From Orbaceae bacterium BiB (lineage in GTDB: Bacteria; Pseudomonadota; Gammaproteobacteria; Enterobacterales; Orbaceae): a DNA stretch of 64,000 nt. A program made the translations under genes and the position numbers. Within the stretch, counting starts at the first letter, position 1; every line of letters begins with the position of its first letter. Below are positions 17,484 through 27,683 of this stretch, in pieces. The DNA lies in contig CP133958.1 of NCBI GenBank assembly GCA_036251205.1, forward strand, positions 1,911,210 to 1,975,209. The letters are read 5' to 3'. Under the pieces are notes generated by a model. It was given only the letters and a program-made list of their open reading frames with translations. It was not told where the DNA came from and did not search any database.

Positions 17484-18452
17484 ATGCAAATTAAAAAAAC
17501 GATAGATAAAATTCCTGGTGGGTTGATGTTGGTTCCTTTATTTTTAGGGGCTCTGTGCAATACTTTTTTTCCTAATGCGGGAGCTTATTTAGGCTCATTT
17601 AGTAACGGATTAATTAAAGGAACTGTTCCTATTTTAGCTGTTTGGTTTTTCTGTATGGGGGCATCTATCGAGTTAAAAGCAACAGGGGCAATGCTAAGAA
17701 AATCAGGTGTATTAGTTTTAACTAAAATTGCTACTGCTTGGGTTGTTGCTCTTATTGCTGGTACATTTTGGACTCATGGCTATATGGTTGAAGGTGGTAT
17801 TTTTGCTGGTATTTCAGTACTTGCTTTAGTTGCATCAATGGATATGACTAATGGTGGATTATATGCTGCATTAATGAATCAATATGGATCTAAAGAAGAA
17901 GCCGGTGCTTTCGTTCTTATGTCATTAGAATCAGGACCATTAATGACGATGGTTATCCTTGGTGCTTCTGGTATTGCAACATTTGAACCGCAATTATTTG
18001 TCGGTGCTGTATTACCTTTTTTAATTGGATTCCTATTAGGTAATCTTGATCCAGATTTACGAAAAATGTTTGGTGGTGCAGTACAAACACTTATTCCGTT
18101 CTTTGCATTTGCTTTAGGTAATGGTATCAATTTACAAGTTATTGCTCATACAGGTTTAGCCGGTATTCTTCTTGGTTTAGGTGTTATTGTTATTACCGGT
18201 ATTCCATTAATTTTAGCTGATAAATTTTTAGGCGGTGGTAATGGTACAGCGGGTATTGGTGCATCAAGTACTGCTGGTGCTGCAGTTGCTACACCGATGT
18301 TAATTGGTGAAATGGCGCCTGAATTTAAGCCTATTGCGCCAGCTGCGACAGCGCTTGTTGCAACGAGTGTTATTGTGACGTCTATTGTGGTACCGGTTTT
18401 AACCTCTCTTTGGGCTAAACGTTTCGGTACCAATAAAGTGAGTAATACTTAA
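17484..18452 (+). CDS. kdgT: 2-keto-3-deoxygluconate:H+ symporter KdgT
   Basis: 322 residues, close to E. coli KdgT (327) from [20 protein letters not shown] onward. Polytopic inner-membrane protein, about 10 hydrophobic segments. Imports 2-keto-3-deoxygluconate. Conserved blocks: [35 protein letters not shown], and the Ala/Gly-rich [22 protein letters not shown] precedes the ATG. It sits between its putative regulator and kduI. Confidence 0.96.
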   Translation: MQIKKTIDKIPGGLMLVPLFLGALCNTFFPNAGAYLGSFSNGLIKGTVPILAVWFFCMGASIELKATGAMLRKSGVLVLTKIATAWVVALIAGTFWTHGYMVEGGIFAGISVLALVASMDMTNGGLYAALMNQYGSKEEAGAFVLMSLESGPLMTMVILGASGIATFEPQLFVGAVLPFLIGFLLGNLDPDLRKMFGGAVQTLIPFFAFALGNGINLQVIAHTGLAGILLGLGVIVITGIPLILADKFLGGGNGTAGIGASSTAGAAVATPMLIGEMAPEFKPIAPAATALVATSVIVTSIVVPVLTSLWAKRFGTNKVSNT

Positions 18453-18512
18453 TCGCAAATAGATTGAACTTAATATTTTTATGTTAACCGTTTTATTATA
18501 GAGGTAATTATT

Positions 18513-19349
18513 GTGGATATAAGACAAAGCATTCATAGCGATCACGCTAAACAACTCGATACTGAAGGATTAAGAAAAGAGTTTTTGATCGAGAAAATTT
18601 TTGAAGCAGATCAATATACGATGGTTTATAGCCATATAGATCGTATTGTTGTTGGTGGCATTATGCCGGTTGCAAAGAAAGTATCTATTAGTGATGAAGT
18701 TGGTAAACAATTTGGTGTCAGTTATTTCTTAGAACGAAGGGAGTTTGGCGCAATTAATATTGGTGGTGATGCAACTGTTACTGTTGATGGTGTGGTGTAT
18801 CAAGTACGCAGTAAAGAAGCGATTTATATTAGTAAAGGTTCTAGAAATGTTGAATTTGCTAGTGTTGATCCTAAAAAACCCGCTAAACTTTACTATAACA
18901 GTGCCCCTGCCCATGCGGTATTAAAAACAAAAGTAATAACCCAAAATGATGCGATTAAACAAGAGATGGGCAGTTTAGAAACATGTAATAAGCGAACTAT
19001 TTGCAAATATCTGGTTCCTGATGCAGTTGAAACATGTCAACTCAGTATGGGGATGACCCGTTTAGAGGAAGGAAGTAACTGGAATTCAATGCCATGTCAT
19101 ACTCATGAACGTCGCATGGAAGTCTATTTCTATTTTGATATGGATGAAGATACGATTGTTTTCCATATGATGGGCAAACCTCAAGAGACTAGACATATTG
19201 TCATGCATAATGAACAAGCTGTTATCTCGCCAAGTTGGTCTATCCATTCTGGTGTTGGTACCAAACGTTATACTTTTATTTGGGGAATGATTGGTGAGAA
19301 TTTAACATATGATGATATGGATCATATCAAAATGCTTGATATTCGCTAA
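18513..19349 (+). CDS. kduI: 5-keto-4-deoxyuronate isomerase KduI
   Basis: 278 residues, as in E. coli. Isomerises 5-keto-4-deoxyuronate (DKI, from unsaturated uronates) to 2,5-diketo-3-deoxygluconate. Cupin fold: zinc ligands lie in [15 protein letters not shown] and WSIHSGVGT. It starts with GTG ([18 protein letters not shown]. coli MDVRQSIHS), with GAGG 10 bp before. Presence of KduI implies upstream lyase products from pectin or glycosaminoglycans. Confidence 0.97.
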   Translation: MDIRQSIHSDHAKQLDTEGLRKEFLIEKIFEADQYTMVYSHIDRIVVGGIMPVAKKVSISDEVGKQFGVSYFLERREFGAINIGGDATVTVDGVVYQVRSKEAIYISKGSRNVEFASVDPKKPAKLYYNSAPAHAVLKTKVITQNDAIKQEMGSLETCNKRTICKYLVPDAVETCQLSMGMTRLEEGSNWNSMPCHTHERRMEVYFYFDMDEDTIVFHMMGKPQETRHIVMHNEQAVISPSWSIHSGVGTKRYTFIWGMIGENLTYDDMDHIKMLDIR

Positions 19350-19377
19350 TTACTAGACGACGAAGTGGAGTAAAATT

Positions 19378-20184
19378 ATGTCACAAAATATTTTAAATCA
19401 GTTTTCTTTAAAAGGTAAGGTTGCACTTGTTACTGGTGCATCTTATGGTATTGGATTTGCTATTGCTTCTTCATTAAGTCAGGCTGGTGCAAAAATTGTT
19501 TTTAATGATGTATCAAAAGAGAATCTAGCAAAAGGTTTAGCTGCATATAAAGACGAAGGGATTGATGCTCATGGATATTTATTTGATATCACCGATGAGC
19601 AAAGTGTTATAAAAGGTATCAAACAGATAGAACAAGATGTTGGTGTAGTGGATATTTTAGTTAATAATGCTGGAATTATTCAACGTACGCCAATGCTTGA
19701 AACTTCAGTAGAGGACTATCGAAAAATTATCGATATTGATTTGACTGGGCAATTTATTATGGCAAAAGCTGTGTTGCCATCAATGATTAAAAAGGGTCAT
19801 GGCAAAATTATCAATATCTGTTCAATGATGAGTGAATTAGGTCGCGAAACTGTTGTCGGTTATGCTTCAGCTAAGGGTGGCTTAAAAATGCTGACCAAAA
19901 ATATCTGTTCTGAATTTGGTCATGCTAATATTCAATGTAATGGGATTGGGCCTGGGTATATTGCTACACCACAAACTGCACCATTACGAGAAAAACAAGC
20001 TGATGGTTCTCGTCATCCGTTTGATCAATTCATTATAGCTAAAACACCTGCTGCTCGTTGGGGGAATGCTGAAGATCTTGCTGGAGCTGCTGTCTTTTTA
20101 GCATCAGATGCTTCTAACTTTGTGAATGGTCACATTCTTTATGTTGATGGTGGTATTTTAGCTTATATCGGCAAACAGCCATAA
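19378..20184 (+). CDS. kduD: SDR dehydrogenase acting as KduD (gluconate-5-dehydrogenase type)
   Basis: 268 residues. Classical short-chain dehydrogenase: GASYGIGFA cofactor loop, NNAGI, catalytic Ser (ICSMMS) and YASAKGG. Expected role beside KduI: reduce 2,5-diketo-3-deoxygluconate to KDG with NAD(P)H. It is longer than E. coli KduD (253) and its second half (QCNGIGPGYIATPQTAP, ending GGILAYIGKQP) is the form seen in gluconate 5-dehydrogenases of Firmicutes and Bacteroidetes. So it is probably a non-orthologous KduD. The substrate is inferred from context. The neighbouring kduI gene ends 28 bp upstream. Confidence 0.85.
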   Translation: MSQNILNQFSLKGKVALVTGASYGIGFAIASSLSQAGAKIVFNDVSKENLAKGLAAYKDEGIDAHGYLFDITDEQSVIKGIKQIEQDVGVVDILVNNAGIIQRTPMLETSVEDYRKIIDIDLTGQFIMAKAVLPSMIKKGHGKIINICSMMSELGRETVVGYASAKGGLKMLTKNICSEFGHANIQCNGIGPGYIATPQTAPLREKQADGSRHPFDQFIIAKTPAARWGNAEDLAGAAVFLASDASNFVNGHILYVDGGILAYIGKQP

Positions 20185-20206
20185 TTATCAATACGGTATT
20201 ATTGAT

Positions 20207-20234
20207 GAAAAAATCCCCATAATGGGGATTTTTA
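20207..20234. terminator. Bidirectional terminator between kduD and serA
   Basis: AAATCCCCAT / ATGGGGATTT, a near-perfect stem flanked by A-run and T-run, so it serves both convergent genes. Confidence 0.9.
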
Positions 20235-20237
20235 ATT

Positions 20238-21479
20238 TTAGAATAATAATCTGGCTCTAATTGTTCCTGGGACATTTTTTAATTCAGCAAGAACCTCTTC
20301 TGCCTTGCTAAAATCGACATTATCAATATCAATGACCACATAGCCTACTTCTGGCATTGTTTGTAAATATTGAGCAGCAATATTTAATCCTCTTGAGGCA
20401 AACAATGTATTGATGGCTGTTAACGCCCCTGGCTGATTCTTATGAATATTAAGGAATCGACTTCCCCCTTTACTTGGTGTTGGTAAAGATACTTCTGGGA
20501 AATTGACGGCACTTAAAGTAGAACCGGTATCAGAATATTTAGCTAATTTAGTCGCAACTTCAACACCTATATTTTCCTGTGCTTCAATTGTTGAACCACC
20601 AATATGTGGTGTAATAATGACGTTATCGAATTTGCATAATGGCGATGTAAATGGTTCACTATTACTTGCCGGCTCCGTTGGGAATACATCAATTGCAGCT
20701 CCAGCTAGATGTTTACTTTCCAGCGCTTGTGCTAATGCATCGAGATCGATCGTTGTTCCGCGAGAAGCATTTAGTAAAATTGAATTAGGTTTCATCATAT
20801 TTAATTCTGTTTTACTAATCATATTAAGCGTTGTTGAATTTTCAGGGACATGTAGGGAAATAACATCGCATTTTTCGAGTAATGAGCGTAATGTCGGCAT
20901 CTGCTTCGCATTTCCGAGCGGTAATTTAGTCTCTATATCATAGAAATAAACTTTCATTCCTAGTGATTCAGCAAGAACGCTTAGTTGACTACCGATATGT
21001 CCATAACCAATAATTCCTAGTCGTTTACCTCTTGCTTCATGAGAACCGGTTGCTATTTTATTCCACTTACCTAAATGTGCCTGTGCATTTGCTTCTGGAA
21101 CTCGTCTAAATAATAAAATAATTTCAGCCAAGACTAATTCAGCAACTGAGCGAGTATTTGAAAATGGTGCATTAAAAACAGGGATTCCTTTTTTTGCAGC
21201 AGAGACTAAATCTACCTGATTTGTACCAATACAAAAGCAGCCAATACCCGCAAGTTTGGGTGCTGCATCAATAATCTCTTTGGATAGTTGGGTTCTGGAT
21301 CGAATTCCAATAAAGCGGGCATCTTTTATTGCAAGTTTTAACTCTTCTTTATCCAGAGCACCTTTGTGGTACTCAATGTTGTGATAACCGGATGATTTCA
21401 AAATTTCTACTGCACTAGGGTGAACGCCTTCTAGTAATAAAAATTTATTTTCATCTTTGGTTAATGCTTGAACTACCAT
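20238..21479 (-). CDS. serA: D-3-phosphoglycerate dehydrogenase
   Basis: 413 residues (E. coli 410). First step of serine synthesis. Substrate/NAD domains with GIRSRTQLS, NAD loop GYGHIGSQLS, catalytic ASRGTTID and TPHIGGST. The C-terminal ACT domain (NIHKNQPGALTAINTLFASRGLNI) provides serine feedback. serA-rpiA-argP is an E. coli neighbourhood; rpiA lies 46 bp upstream on the same strand and may be cotranscribed. Confidence 0.98.
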   Translation of the reverse strand: MVVQALTKDENKFLLLEGVHPSAVEILKSSGYHNIEYHKGALDKEELKLAIKDARFIGIRSRTQLSKEIIDAAPKLAGIGCFCIGTNQVDLVSAAKKGIPVFNAPFSNTRSVAELVLAEIILLFRRVPEANAQAHLGKWNKIATGSHEARGKRLGIIGYGHIGSQLSVLAESLGMKVYFYDIETKLPLGNAKQMPTLRSLLEKCDVISLHVPENSTTLNMISKTELNMMKPNSILLNASRGTTIDLDALAQALESKHLAGAAIDVFPTEPASNSEPFTSPLCKFDNVIITPHIGGSTIEAQENIGVEVATKLAKYSDTGSTLSAVNFPEVSLPTPSKGGSRFLNIHKNQPGALTAINTLFASRGLNIAAQYLQTMPEVGYVVIDIDNVDFSKAEEVLAELKNVPGTIRARLLF

Positions 21480-21525
21480 TTTATCCTCTCTTTAGATTAG
21501 TGACATAATTTGGTTTTCTAACAGA

Positions 21526-22185
21526 CTATTTGATAATCTCTTTAACGCCATTTGCAGTACCAATTAGGGCAACATTAGCACCGCGGTTGGCAAATAATCC
21601 AACAGTGACAACACCAGCAATATTATTAATTTTATTTTCTAATTCTACTGCATTAGGAATCATCAAATCATGAATATCCAAAATAACGTTGCCATTATCA
21701 GTAATAACGCCTTCACGATATATTGGTTTACCGCCAAGTTTAAATAGTTCTCGAGCAACATAGGAACGAGCCATTGGTATTACTTCGATAGGTAAAGGAA
21801 ATTTTCCAAGTGTATTGACGACTTTTGACTCATCAGCAATACAGATAAACTGTTTACTGATAGCTGAAATAATTTTTTCTCTTGTTAATGCTGCACCACC
21901 GCCTTTGATCATCTGCATTTGATGATTAATTTCGTCTGCACCATCAACATAAATATCTAAACTATCTACATCATTACAATCAAAAATAGGAATTCCGTAA
22001 GCTTTTAATTTTTTTGTTGAGGCTTCAGAACTTGAGACGGCTCCTATAATATCATCTTTAATTGTAGCTAATGCATCAATAAAGTGAGAGGCCGTAGAGC
22101 CTGTTCCAACACCTACAATAGTTTTAGGTCTAACAAATTTGAGAGCAGCAAATCCTACGGCTTTTTTTAGTTCATCTTGAGTCAT
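21526..22185 (-). CDS. rpiA: Ribose-5-phosphate isomerase A
   Basis: 219 residues from ATG 22185, identical in length to E. coli. Interconverts ribose-5-P and ribulose-5-P. Signatures [35 protein letters not shown]-like (IYVDGADEI) and [11 protein letters not shown] with the catalytic Asp/Glu/Lys. I reject an in-frame extension of 17 codons (to 22236), since AAGGGA sits 8 bp before the ATG at 22185 and the family begins MTQDELKK. Confidence 0.98.
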   Translation of the reverse strand: MTQDELKKAVGFAALKFVRPKTIVGVGTGSTASHFIDALATIKDDIIGAVSSSEASTKKLKAYGIPIFDCNDVDSLDIYVDGADEINHQMQMIKGGGAALTREKIISAISKQFICIADESKVVNTLGKFPLPIEVIPMARSYVARELFKLGGKPIYREGVITDNGNVILDIHDLMIPNAVELENKINNIAGVVTVGLFANRGANVALIGTANGVKEIIK

Positions 22186-22359
22186 TGACGATCCCTTTGA
22201 TTTATTCTTCACAAAAAAGAAAAATTTTAAAAGCAAAATAATTTAATATATGGCATAGTAACCAATTAAAAAGTAAAAATCATTATGATTTTGATAAAAT
22301 AAATTAATATCTCAACCATAAAATTAATCAAAAATTATTAGATAACTATATAGATAACT

Positions 22360-23259
22360 ATGAAACGTCCAGATTATAGAGCATTACAAGCATTGGATGC
22401 CGTGATAAAAGAGCGCGGGTTTGAACGTGCAGCGGATAAATTGTGTATAACGCAACCCGCTGTATCGCAACGTATTAAACAGTTGGAAAGCTTTTTTGGT
22501 CAGCAGTTACTTGTTAGGACTATTCCACCCAAGGCAACTAAACAAGGCGAACATCTTTTAGGATTATTGCATCAGGTCGAATTACTTGAACAGCAATGGT
22601 TAGGTGATAATGATCATAATGCAACGCCACTTTTACTTTCTATTGCTGTTAATGCTGACTCTTTAGCAACATGGCTATTACCGGCACTAAAACCTGTGTT
22701 GGATAAAAATAATTTACGATTTGATATTATTGTTAAAGATGAAGAACACACGTTAGATTTATTGCGCTTAGGTACGGTCGTTGGTGCTATTAGTATTCAA
22801 GAGTTACCATTACCTGGTTGCTTATCTGATAGGCTTGGTGCACTAGATTATATTTTTGTTGCTTCTCCTGATTTTGCTAAACGTTATTTTCCAAATGGCG
22901 TTACTCGTTCAACTTTAATGAAAGCGCCAGCCGTTGCTTTTGATCATTTGGATGATATGCATCAGATGTTTTTGAATGAGAACTTCAATTTGGCACCAGG
23001 TAGTGTCGTTTGCCATATTACCAGTTCATCAGAGGCCTTTGTACAGCTAGCTAAACAAGGTAATGCTTGTTGTATGCTACCTATTTTACAAGTTGAAAAA
23101 GAGCTACAAAGTGGTGAATTAGTTAACTTAACGGAAGGCTTGTTTCAACGTAGAATGCTTTATTGGCATCGTTTCGCTCCTGAAAGTAGCATGATGCAAA
23201 ATATTTCAGAAACAATCATAAACTATGTTAAAAATATTTTATGGCAACCGGAACAATAA
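22360..23259 (+). CDS. argP: LysR-family regulator ArgP (IciA)
   Basis: 299 residues (E. coli 297). N-terminal LysR helix-turn-helix ([32 protein letters not shown]), then a periplasmic-binding-like effector domain. E. coli ArgP senses lysine/arginine and activates argO and lysine-synthesis genes. It is divergent from rpiA with a 174-bp AT-rich gap. Distance to rpiA/serA matches E. coli. Confidence 0.95.
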   Translation: MKRPDYRALQALDAVIKERGFERAADKLCITQPAVSQRIKQLESFFGQQLLVRTIPPKATKQGEHLLGLLHQVELLEQQWLGDNDHNATPLLLSIAVNADSLATWLLPALKPVLDKNNLRFDIIVKDEEHTLDLLRLGTVVGAISIQELPLPGCLSDRLGALDYIFVASPDFAKRYFPNGVTRSTLMKAPAVAFDHLDDMHQMFLNENFNLAPGSVVCHITSSSEAFVQLAKQGNACCMLPILQVEKELQSGELVNLTEGLFQRRMLYWHRFAPESSMMQNISETIINYVKNILWQPEQ

Positions 23260-23265
23260 AAGCAA

Positions 23266-23286
23266 AGAGGCTGTTTAACAGCCTCT
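23266..23286. terminator. Terminator between argP and ftnA (convergent)
   Basis: AGAGGCTG-tttaa-CAGCCTCT. On the minus strand it is followed by TTGCTTTTATTG, so it suits ftnA best. For argP the following tract is weak. Confidence 0.8.
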
Positions 23287-23309
23287 AATTGATTAAATAG
23301 ACCGTAGTA

Positions 23310-23831
23310 TTAAGGATTGTTGTTGGTAAGTAATCCTGATTCAGAAAGAACTTGCGTAAAATCTTTATCCATAAAAAATAGATCGCGTTTGTTTGTCCCA
23401 ACTAATTCTAATTTGTCTTTAATTGTTTTGAATAATTTCTCTTCTTCATGCTGCTCAGCAACATACCATTGTAAAAATTGGAAGGTCGCATAGTCTTTAT
23501 TTGTTAAAGCATAATCAACCAGATTATTAATTGATTTACTTATTTTTATTTCATGAGTATAAGCTTTGTTAAATACTTCACTTAATGAATTAAACTCTAT
23601 TTCTGGAGCGTCTATTTTTCCAACAATTGGTAGAGAGCCACAGTCTAGAACGTAATCAAATAAACGTTGCATATGATTTAATTCTTCTTTTGCATGTTCG
23701 CGTAGGAAACGTGCAAAAGTTGAAAAGTTTTGATCATCACACCAAGCGCTCATCTGTAGATAAAGATTAGATGAATAAAATTCTAGATTAAGTTGATCAT
23801 TTAATTTTTGTGTCATTTCTTTCGTTAACAT
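23310..23831 (-). CDS. ftnA: Bacterial non-haem ferritin FtnA
   Basis: 173 residues (E. coli 165). Four-helix ferritin that oxidises and stores Fe. Ferroxidase ligands are visible: Glu17 (NLEFYSSNLYLQM), EEL with His in HAKEELNHM, and QWYVAEQHEEEKLF. The C-terminal tail is 8 residues longer, Asn/Ser-rich. No Met haem ligand as in bacterioferritin. Single gene with its own terminator. Confidence 0.96.
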   Translation of the reverse strand: MLTKEMTQKLNDQLNLEFYSSNLYLQMSAWCDDQNFSTFARFLREHAKEELNHMQRLFDYVLDCGSLPIVGKIDAPEIEFNSLSEVFNKAYTHEIKISKSINNLVDYALTNKDYATFQFLQWYVAEQHEEEKLFKTIKDKLELVGTNKRDLFFMDKDFTQVLSESGLLTNNNP

Positions 23832-23915
23832 AGTATTGCTCCCGTATTATTAGCATAAGCTGAGTTACTACAATATAGTTACTGCTATATTAAGTATATA
23901 TTTAAATTAATTTCA

Positions 23916-24701
23916 TCATACTAAATAGTAATTTTGAATGATGTGTCGTTTTTGATCTGTTAATTGATACTCATTTTCAAGCCATTGATTAATTGTTTGA
24001 TGCCTATCTTTAATTGCATCAATAGCCGATTGTAAATAAATTTCTTTTGCTGCAAAAATTTGTTTTCGCTGTTCAAGTTCTTCGGGTACTAACGGGATAT
24101 TATGACTAGCAAATATTTTTTCTCGATAAGGTCCTAAAAGTTGATCCGATAATAGATAATCATTCATCACGGTTTGTTCATCTGCACCTAAAATAAATAG
24201 CGTCAATGCGACCCCAACACCCGTTCTGTCTTTACCGATTGCACAGTGCTGTACAATAGATTGACCATTGTTATTTAGTAATAAATTGGTCAGCGTATGA
24301 TAAGCTGGATTATTAAAAGGTAATAATTGATATAGCTTAATCATAAAGTCGACTGGGGCTTGTTTTTTTAGCGCATTAGCATTGATTAACTCTTTTGTTA
24401 ATGTTGCTGTAACATCGTCACTCAACGGATTTGCGGGAACATTATAGTATTGCGCTTGGTGCCATAGGTTATCCGGTTTTAATTGCGATTCTGTTTTATC
24501 TCGATAATCAAGGACATGTGTCAAATTGAGTTGTTTTGCAATAAAATCTTGTTCAGATGGTGTTATGGAGGAGAAGTCACCAGAACGAAACAGTAATCCT
24601 GGGCGAATTTTTCGACCATCTTTAGTTTTTATTCCACCAAGATCTCGAAAATTGATACCATTTTTTATTGGTACAATATGTGGCGATAAAGCTGACATCA
24701 T
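23916..24701 (-). CDS. Tyrosine/phosphoinositide phosphatase, PTP-like (Y_phosphatase3 family)
   Basis: 261 residues. P-loop HCAIGKDRTGVG, with the nucleophile at Cys153 and Arg159. The N-terminal NFRDLGGIKTKDGRKIRPGL block is typical of the Y_phosphatase3 family that includes mycobacterial PtpB and Listeria LipA. No signal peptide, so probably cytosolic. The Lys within the loop (GKDR) is the form often linked with phosphoinositide activity; real substrate unknown. Two tandem ATGs (24701, 24698) follow GAGGG; the second has the better spacing. It is divergent from pepB. Confidence 0.85.
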   Translation of the reverse strand: MMSALSPHIVPIKNGINFRDLGGIKTKDGRKIRPGLLFRSGDFSSITPSEQDFIAKQLNLTHVLDYRDKTESQLKPDNLWHQAQYYNVPANPLSDDVTATLTKELINANALKKQAPVDFMIKLYQLLPFNNPAYHTLTNLLLNNNGQSIVQHCAIGKDRTGVGVALTLFILGADEQTVMNDYLLSDQLLGPYREKIFASHNIPLVPEELEQRKQIFAAKEIYLQSAIDAIKDRHQTINQWLENEYQLTDQKRHIIQNYYLV

Positions 24702-24878
24702 GATCCCTCTTTTTATTATTAATTTTTGGTTAGATTATCACTTAATTTTCATCATGACAAAGGGATAAAGTTTGTTCATGTTCTCTTCTATCTAACGATA
24801 TAATCTTGATTAATGACTTGAAAATTCATCTTTATCAGCATATAAAGGTACATACAATTTTAATTGGAACGCGTCATT

Positions 24879-26165
24879 ATGCCTAAAATATCGATTTTTT
24901 TATCACATGAAGCCCCTGGTGAACAATGGGGTAAGTCTGCTTTACTAAGCTATTCAGATAGTGCTATTACGATTCATTACAAAACAGATCATCGCTTGGG
25001 TGCGATTCAGAGAGCGGGTCGAAAAATCGAAGCTCAGGGAATATATAGCCTTAAGTTAGAGGGTGATGATTGGGATCTTGAGTCAGCTTGGCATTTTTGG
25101 CTTGGTTATCGTCATCCTAAAACCTATCAAACAGCAAAAATCACGTGGCCCAAATTGAGTAAAAGTGATAAACAAGAATTACAGTATCGCTTACAAATTA
25201 TTGATTGGACTCGTAATGTTATCAATCAACCGGCTGAAGAGCAAAGTCCAATGCAACTTGCCGAATATTGCGTTGATCTATTGACTTCACTTTCTGCAGA
25301 TATCAAATATCAATTTATTGCGGGTGAAGAGTTAAAGGATAAGGACTATATGGGCATTTATACGGTTGGTAAAGGCTCTGTTCGTCCGCCCGTACTATTA
25401 GAATTGGACTATAATCCGACAAAAGATGCAAATGCTCCCGTGTGTGTCAGTTTAGTGGGCAAAGGAATTACATTTGATTCTGGTGGGTATAGTTTAAAAC
25501 CAAGTAGCTATATGGAATCGATGCGTTCTGATATGGGCGGAGCGGCTTTAGTTACTGGAGCATTAGCCTTAGCTATCACTCGAGGTGTAAAGCAGCGCAT
25601 TAAACTGTATGTCTGCTGTGCGGATAATTTAGTCAGTGGTAATGCTTTTAAATTAGGCGATATTATTCATTATCGAAACAAAGTCAGTGTAGAAATTGAA
25701 AATACCGATGCAGAAGGTCGATTGGTGCTAGCCGATGGTTTACTCTCTGCTGATATGGATAAACCAAAATATATCATTGATTGTGCAACCTTAACAGGGG
25801 CAGCAAAAATGGCGGTAGGTAATGATTATCAGTCATTATTATCGTTTGATGACGCTTTTGCTAAACAGTTATTACAGTGTGCTGATAGTGAGCATGAAGC
25901 ATTTTGGCAACTGCCTCTAGCCGAATTTCATCGTGGACAATTTCCATCGTCCTTTGCTGATATAGCGAATTCAGGCTTACCAAATACTGCAGGCGCAAGT
26001 ACGGCAGCAGCATTTTTATCTTATTTTATCAAAAATTATAAAAAGAATTGGTTACACATTGATTGCTCGGCCACATATCGTAAAAGTGCAACAGCCTTAT
26101 GGGCAACGGGTGCAACCGGAATTGGTGTAAGATCGTTAGCAAATCTATTGATGACACTCAAATAA
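24879..26165 (+). CDS. pepB: Peptidase B (M17 leucyl aminopeptidase family)
   Basis: 428 residues (E. coli 427). Di-metal aminopeptidase for peptide turnover. Metal/catalytic blocks are intact: VGKGITFDSGG, MRSDMGGAA, NTDAEGRLVLADGL. Start is ATG 24879 (MPKISIFLS); a TTG five codons earlier would consume the GGAA ribosome site. In E. coli pepB sits at the end of the isc operon; here it stands alone beside ppiA. Confidence 0.96.
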   Translation: MPKISIFLSHEAPGEQWGKSALLSYSDSAITIHYKTDHRLGAIQRAGRKIEAQGIYSLKLEGDDWDLESAWHFWLGYRHPKTYQTAKITWPKLSKSDKQELQYRLQIIDWTRNVINQPAEEQSPMQLAEYCVDLLTSLSADIKYQFIAGEELKDKDYMGIYTVGKGSVRPPVLLELDYNPTKDANAPVCVSLVGKGITFDSGGYSLKPSSYMESMRSDMGGAALVTGALALAITRGVKQRIKLYVCCADNLVSGNAFKLGDIIHYRNKVSVEIENTDAEGRLVLADGLLSADMDKPKYIIDCATLTGAAKMAVGNDYQSLLSFDDAFAKQLLQCADSEHEAFWQLPLAEFHRGQFPSSFADIANSGLPNTAGASTAAAFLSYFIKNYKKNWLHIDCSATYRKSATALWATGATGIGVRSLANLLMTLK

Positions 26166-26189
26166 AAAAAGCGCGTTATGCGCTTTTTT
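26165..26189. terminator. Bidirectional terminator between pepB and ppiA
   Basis: A-run, GCGC-gttat-GCGC, T-run. It overlaps the last base of pepB and ends 9 bp before the ppiA stop. Confidence 0.9.
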
Positions 26190-26197
26190 ACTCTGGA

Positions 26198-26758
26198 TTA
26201 TTCAACAACGGATGCCTTAATAATATAAATTGGATCGACAGGAACGTTAGCATGAGGACCTTTTCTATCGGTTTCAACATTAACTATTTTATCGACCACA
26301 TCCATCCCATTGATTACTTTACCAAAAACAGCATAACCATAGTTAGCAGGGGATTTATAATTTAAAGAATCATTATCTGCTACATTAATAAAAAATTGAC
26401 TTGTTGCACTATCAACAGCTGGAGTTCTTGCCATTGCAATGGTACCACGATCATTTTTTAAACCGTTATTCGCTTCGTTTTGAATCGGTGGATTAGTCGC
26501 TTTAAAATTTAGTTCACTATCCGCACCACCACCTTGAATCATAAATTGTGGGATAACGCGATGAAAAATTAATCCATCATAATATCCACTGTTTACATAA
26601 TCTAAGAAATTTTGTGTTGTAATTGGTGCATTTTTAGTATCGAGTTCAATTTCAATTTTCCCTAAGCTGGTTTCCATGAGTACCTTGCTATCAGCTAGTG
26701 CAAATGTTGAAAAAAACGATAATCCTGCAGTCAATAATAAAATTTTAACCTTATTCAC
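26198..26758 (-). CDS. ppiA: Periplasmic peptidyl-prolyl cis-trans isomerase A (cyclophilin)
   Basis: 186 residues (E. coli 190). Sec signal peptide ending FALADSK. Cyclophilin fold: YDGLIFHRVIPQFMIQGG with the catalytic Arg, and ATSQFFIN. Catalyses Pro isomerisation in exported proteins. It is divergent from gntX over a 168-bp gap. Confidence 0.96.
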   Translation of the reverse strand: MNKVKILLLTAGLSFFSTFALADSKVLMETSLGKIEIELDTKNAPITTQNFLDYVNSGYYDGLIFHRVIPQFMIQGGGADSELNFKATNPPIQNEANNGLKNDRGTIAMARTPAVDSATSQFFINVADNDSLNYKSPANYGYAVFGKVINGMDVVDKIVNVETDRKGPHANVPVDPIYIIKASVVE

Positions 26759-26926
26759 TCAACTTTCCTTCGGTTAGTGTTTTTAAGCGATGCATTATAA
26801 CGAATAATCGTACTAATATGAAAAACCTTTGTATAAATTTTGTATTATATCGCATAGTTTTTTACTGTTTTTAATATAATTATTTGATTTTATTATAATT
26901 TACATTTTGGATGAAATGGGGATATT

Positions 26927-27595
26927 TTGAACTGCCTTTTATGTCATTTACCACTTAATCTACCTTGGGGTATTTGTAGTCAATGCTTGAAGTTGTCTGC
27001 AATCTCTCTATCTGTTTGCACGGTCTGCGGTTTGCCGATTGCACCAAAAAATAAATTATGTTCTCACTGTATCACTTTTAAGCCAAACTGGCAGGTGCTA
27101 ACTGCATTTTCTGACTATTCATGGCCTTTTAAACATCTCATTTATCAATTGAAATCCAATAATAGAACCGCTATATCTTATGCCTTAGCACGATTAATTT
27201 TTCTATCTTGGTATCAAATTAGACAAAGTTCGGGACTAGTTAAGCCTGATATTGTTACTTGTGTTCCATTATATAAAAAACGTTATTGGTCGAGAGGCTA
27301 TAATCAATCTGCTTTATTAGCAAAACCAATTGCTTATTGGTTAGGGGCGGATTTTCAGCCGTATCTTATTAAGCGAAATGTCAGTAGAACAGAACAAAAA
27401 TTATTATCAAAGTCACAAAGGGCTATGAATGTCAGTGATATTTTTTCTTGCGATGAGGATCTGACAGGAAAAACAATTGCTGTTGTAGATGATGTTGTGA
27501 CTACAGGCCATACGGTTAATGAAGTGAGTAAAAAATTAAAGCAACAGGGTTCTTTACATATTCAAATACTCTGTTTATGTCGTACACGCTTGTAA
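26927..27595 (+). CDS. gntX: ComF/GntX family phosphoribosyltransferase-like protein
   Basis: 222 residues. Four N-terminal CxxC-type pairs (CLLCHLPL, CSQCL, CTVCG, CSHC), likely a zinc ribbon, then a PRTase fold with VVDDVVTTG. Needed for use of DNA as a nutrient in relatives; biochemistry unclear. It starts with TTG preceded by GGGGA; nearby ATGs are out of frame. The nfuA gene follows 88 bp later, as in E. coli. Confidence 0.92.
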   Translation: MNCLLCHLPLNLPWGICSQCLKLSAISLSVCTVCGLPIAPKNKLCSHCITFKPNWQVLTAFSDYSWPFKHLIYQLKSNNRTAISYALARLIFLSWYQIRQSSGLVKPDIVTCVPLYKKRYWSRGYNQSALLAKPIAYWLGADFQPYLIKRNVSRTEQKLLSKSQRAMNVSDIFSCDEDLTGKTIAVVDDVVTTGHTVNEVSKKLKQQGSLHIQILCLCRTRL

Positions 27596-27683
27596 AAGCT
27601 AAAACAAGCTTTATAATAATTGATAAATAAAGTCAACTATTATCCAGTTTTTTTAGGATTTCTCAGATAGAAGTGAGATAAAT

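Noticed and set aside
20503-20943. 146-codon open frame opposite serA
   Set aside because: It lies wholly inside serA on the other strand, has no ribosome site and no family features.
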